A stretch of DNA of 6,418 bases. Origin: Spirochaetaceae bacterium. GTDB taxonomy: Bacteria > Spirochaetota > Spirochaetia > Treponematales > Breznakiellaceae. Numbering within the stretch: the stretch's first letter is position 1; every line of letters starts with the position of its first letter. The translations under genes and the position numbers were made by a program. Below are positions 5,686-6,418 of the stretch, piece after piece. The stretch spans positions 1-6,418 of the forward strand of contig JAIRXO010000233.1 in the NCBI GenBank assembly GCA_031268255.1. Reading direction: 5' to 3'. Below the pieces are notes generated by a model that saw nothing but the letters and a program-made list of their open reading frames with translations, ran no database searches and was not told where the DNA came from.

Positions 5686-6418
5686 CTATCGCTCGTAGGC
5701 CCCCATGTCTATCGCGCCGTTTTGCCGGGCCGTACCGTCAAGGTCCTTTGCCAGGGCCGGGGCTATATATGTTTCAAATACCGTCTGCGGGACAGGGTTG
5801 GACCCGGTAAGCGTGGTTACCCATGTATCCCATGCGGCCCAGGCGGACGGCGGATAGAGGCTGTTGTCCCCCGCATTGGCCGCGACATCGCCATTTGTAC
5901 CGGCGGCAAGCCGGTAGTCGCCCCCGGTCTGGGGAGGAATGGAAATGGCGGGGTCCTTCCAGTCCGCAAAGGGCGAGTTGGCTGTGCCTGTCCCCGGATC
6001 CGCCGGATTACCGCCGTCATTGGTACAGCCGGACAGGGACCAGCTACCCAGGCTGCCGGTACTGCCCTCTACAATGCTGTATGCAATGGCGGATGTACTG
6101 GTGTCGTTGTAAATCCCCCGTCCGCTTGCCGCCGTATTCCCCCAGACTATACTGTTTCGCAGAGACAGCGAGGAGGAGGCGTTGTTGTAGATGCCTCCGC
6201 CGGAGCCTGTGGCGGCATTGCCGGAAACGGTCACGTTACTCAGGACCGGCGAGGAGCCGTAGTTGGACATGCCGCCGCCGCCGTAGTTTGCGGAATTGCC
6301 GGAAATGGTCACGTTGCTCAGGACCGGCGAGGAGGAGGAGAGGTTGTAGATGCCGCCACCTTGGGTTGCGGCGACATTGCCGGAAACGCTTACGTTGGTC
6401 AGGACCGGCGAGGAGTTG
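5686..6418 (-). CDS. C-terminal part of a right-handed beta-helix / choice-of-anchor Q surface protein
   Basis: Only the last 243 codons are in the window; the frame is open at base 6418, so the start lies outside. The visible N-terminal part is a run of beta-helix coils of 26-27 residues with the pattern SSPVLSNVTVSGN followed by GGGIYN. The later coils degrade at SLSLRNSIVWGN. The C-terminal region ends DLDGTARQNGAIDMGAYER, which matches the ending typical of choice-of-anchor Q domain proteins (DxDG..R..G.IDIGAYE). Such proteins are usually exported and surface-attached, with roles in adhesion or polysaccharide binding. The GTG at 6312 is internal to a repeat and is not a start. Codon content is Gly/Ser/Asn/Thr-rich. 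The specific ligand cannot be told from this fragment. Confidence 0.85.
   Translation of the reverse strand, partial: NSSPVLTNVSVSGNVAATQGGGIYNLSSSSPVLSNVTISGNSANYGGGGMSNYGSSPVLSNVTVSGNAATGSGGGIYNNASSSLSLRNSIVWGNTAASGRGIYNDTSTSAIAYSIVEGSTGSLGSWSLSGCTNDGGNPADPGTGTANSPFADWKDPAISIPPQTGGDYRLAAGTNGDVAANAGDNSLYPPSAWAAWDTWVTTLTGSNPVPQTVFETYIAPALAKDLDGTARQNGAIDMGAYER
6158..6418. repeat. Tandem 78-81 base repeats in the beta-helix gene
   Basis: On the + strand a block containing CAGGACCGGCGAGGAG recurs with copies beginning at 6239, 6317 and 6398, that is 78 and 81 bases apart. An eroded copy begins at 6158, 81 bases earlier. Each unit encodes one 26-27 residue coil of the beta-helix. The array continues past the window. 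The two left copies are the more diverged, as expected at the end of an array. Confidence 0.85.

Overview
The window holds five genes or gene parts and looks like the chromosome of a spirochaete, most likely a Treponema related to termite-gut species. This assignment is an inference. It rests on the general look of the Lon protein with its added linker, on a PD-(D/E)XK protein of a type I recall as common in such genomes, on a large surface-type beta-helix protein, and on moderate-to-high GC. No rRNA or other taxonomic marker is present.

Layout from left to right: a small TPR-repeat protein on the + strand (16-474) converges, with a 14-base gap, on a PD-(D/E)XK nuclease-fold protein on the - strand (489-1076). 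Next, also on the - strand, is the ATP-dependent protease Lon (1136-3691). A 271-base divergent spacer (3692-3962) carries a perfect 21-base palindrome and a candidate lon promoter. It leads into a Tat-exported lipoprotein metallophosphoesterase on the + strand (3963-5258). A one-base frame change splits this gene from its last 70 codons (5255-5467). A 218-base convergent spacer rich in inverted repeats (5468-5685) separates it from the C-terminal end of a right-handed beta-helix / choice-of-anchor Q surface protein on the - strand (5686 to beyond 6418).

The genes do not form an obvious pathway. Lon is cytoplasmic quality-control housekeeping. The PD-(D/E)XK gene sits 59 bases behind lon in the same direction, so it could be read from lon transcripts. 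However, near-identical 20-22 base sequences at its two ends suggest it was inserted next to an older lon 3' end. The phosphoesterase and beta-helix protein are envelope or surface proteins. I see no tRNA, rRNA, CRISPR array or transposase. The most interesting points are the flanked PD-(D/E)XK gene, the frameshifted phosphoesterase, the repeat-built linker in Lon and the two palindrome-rich spacers.
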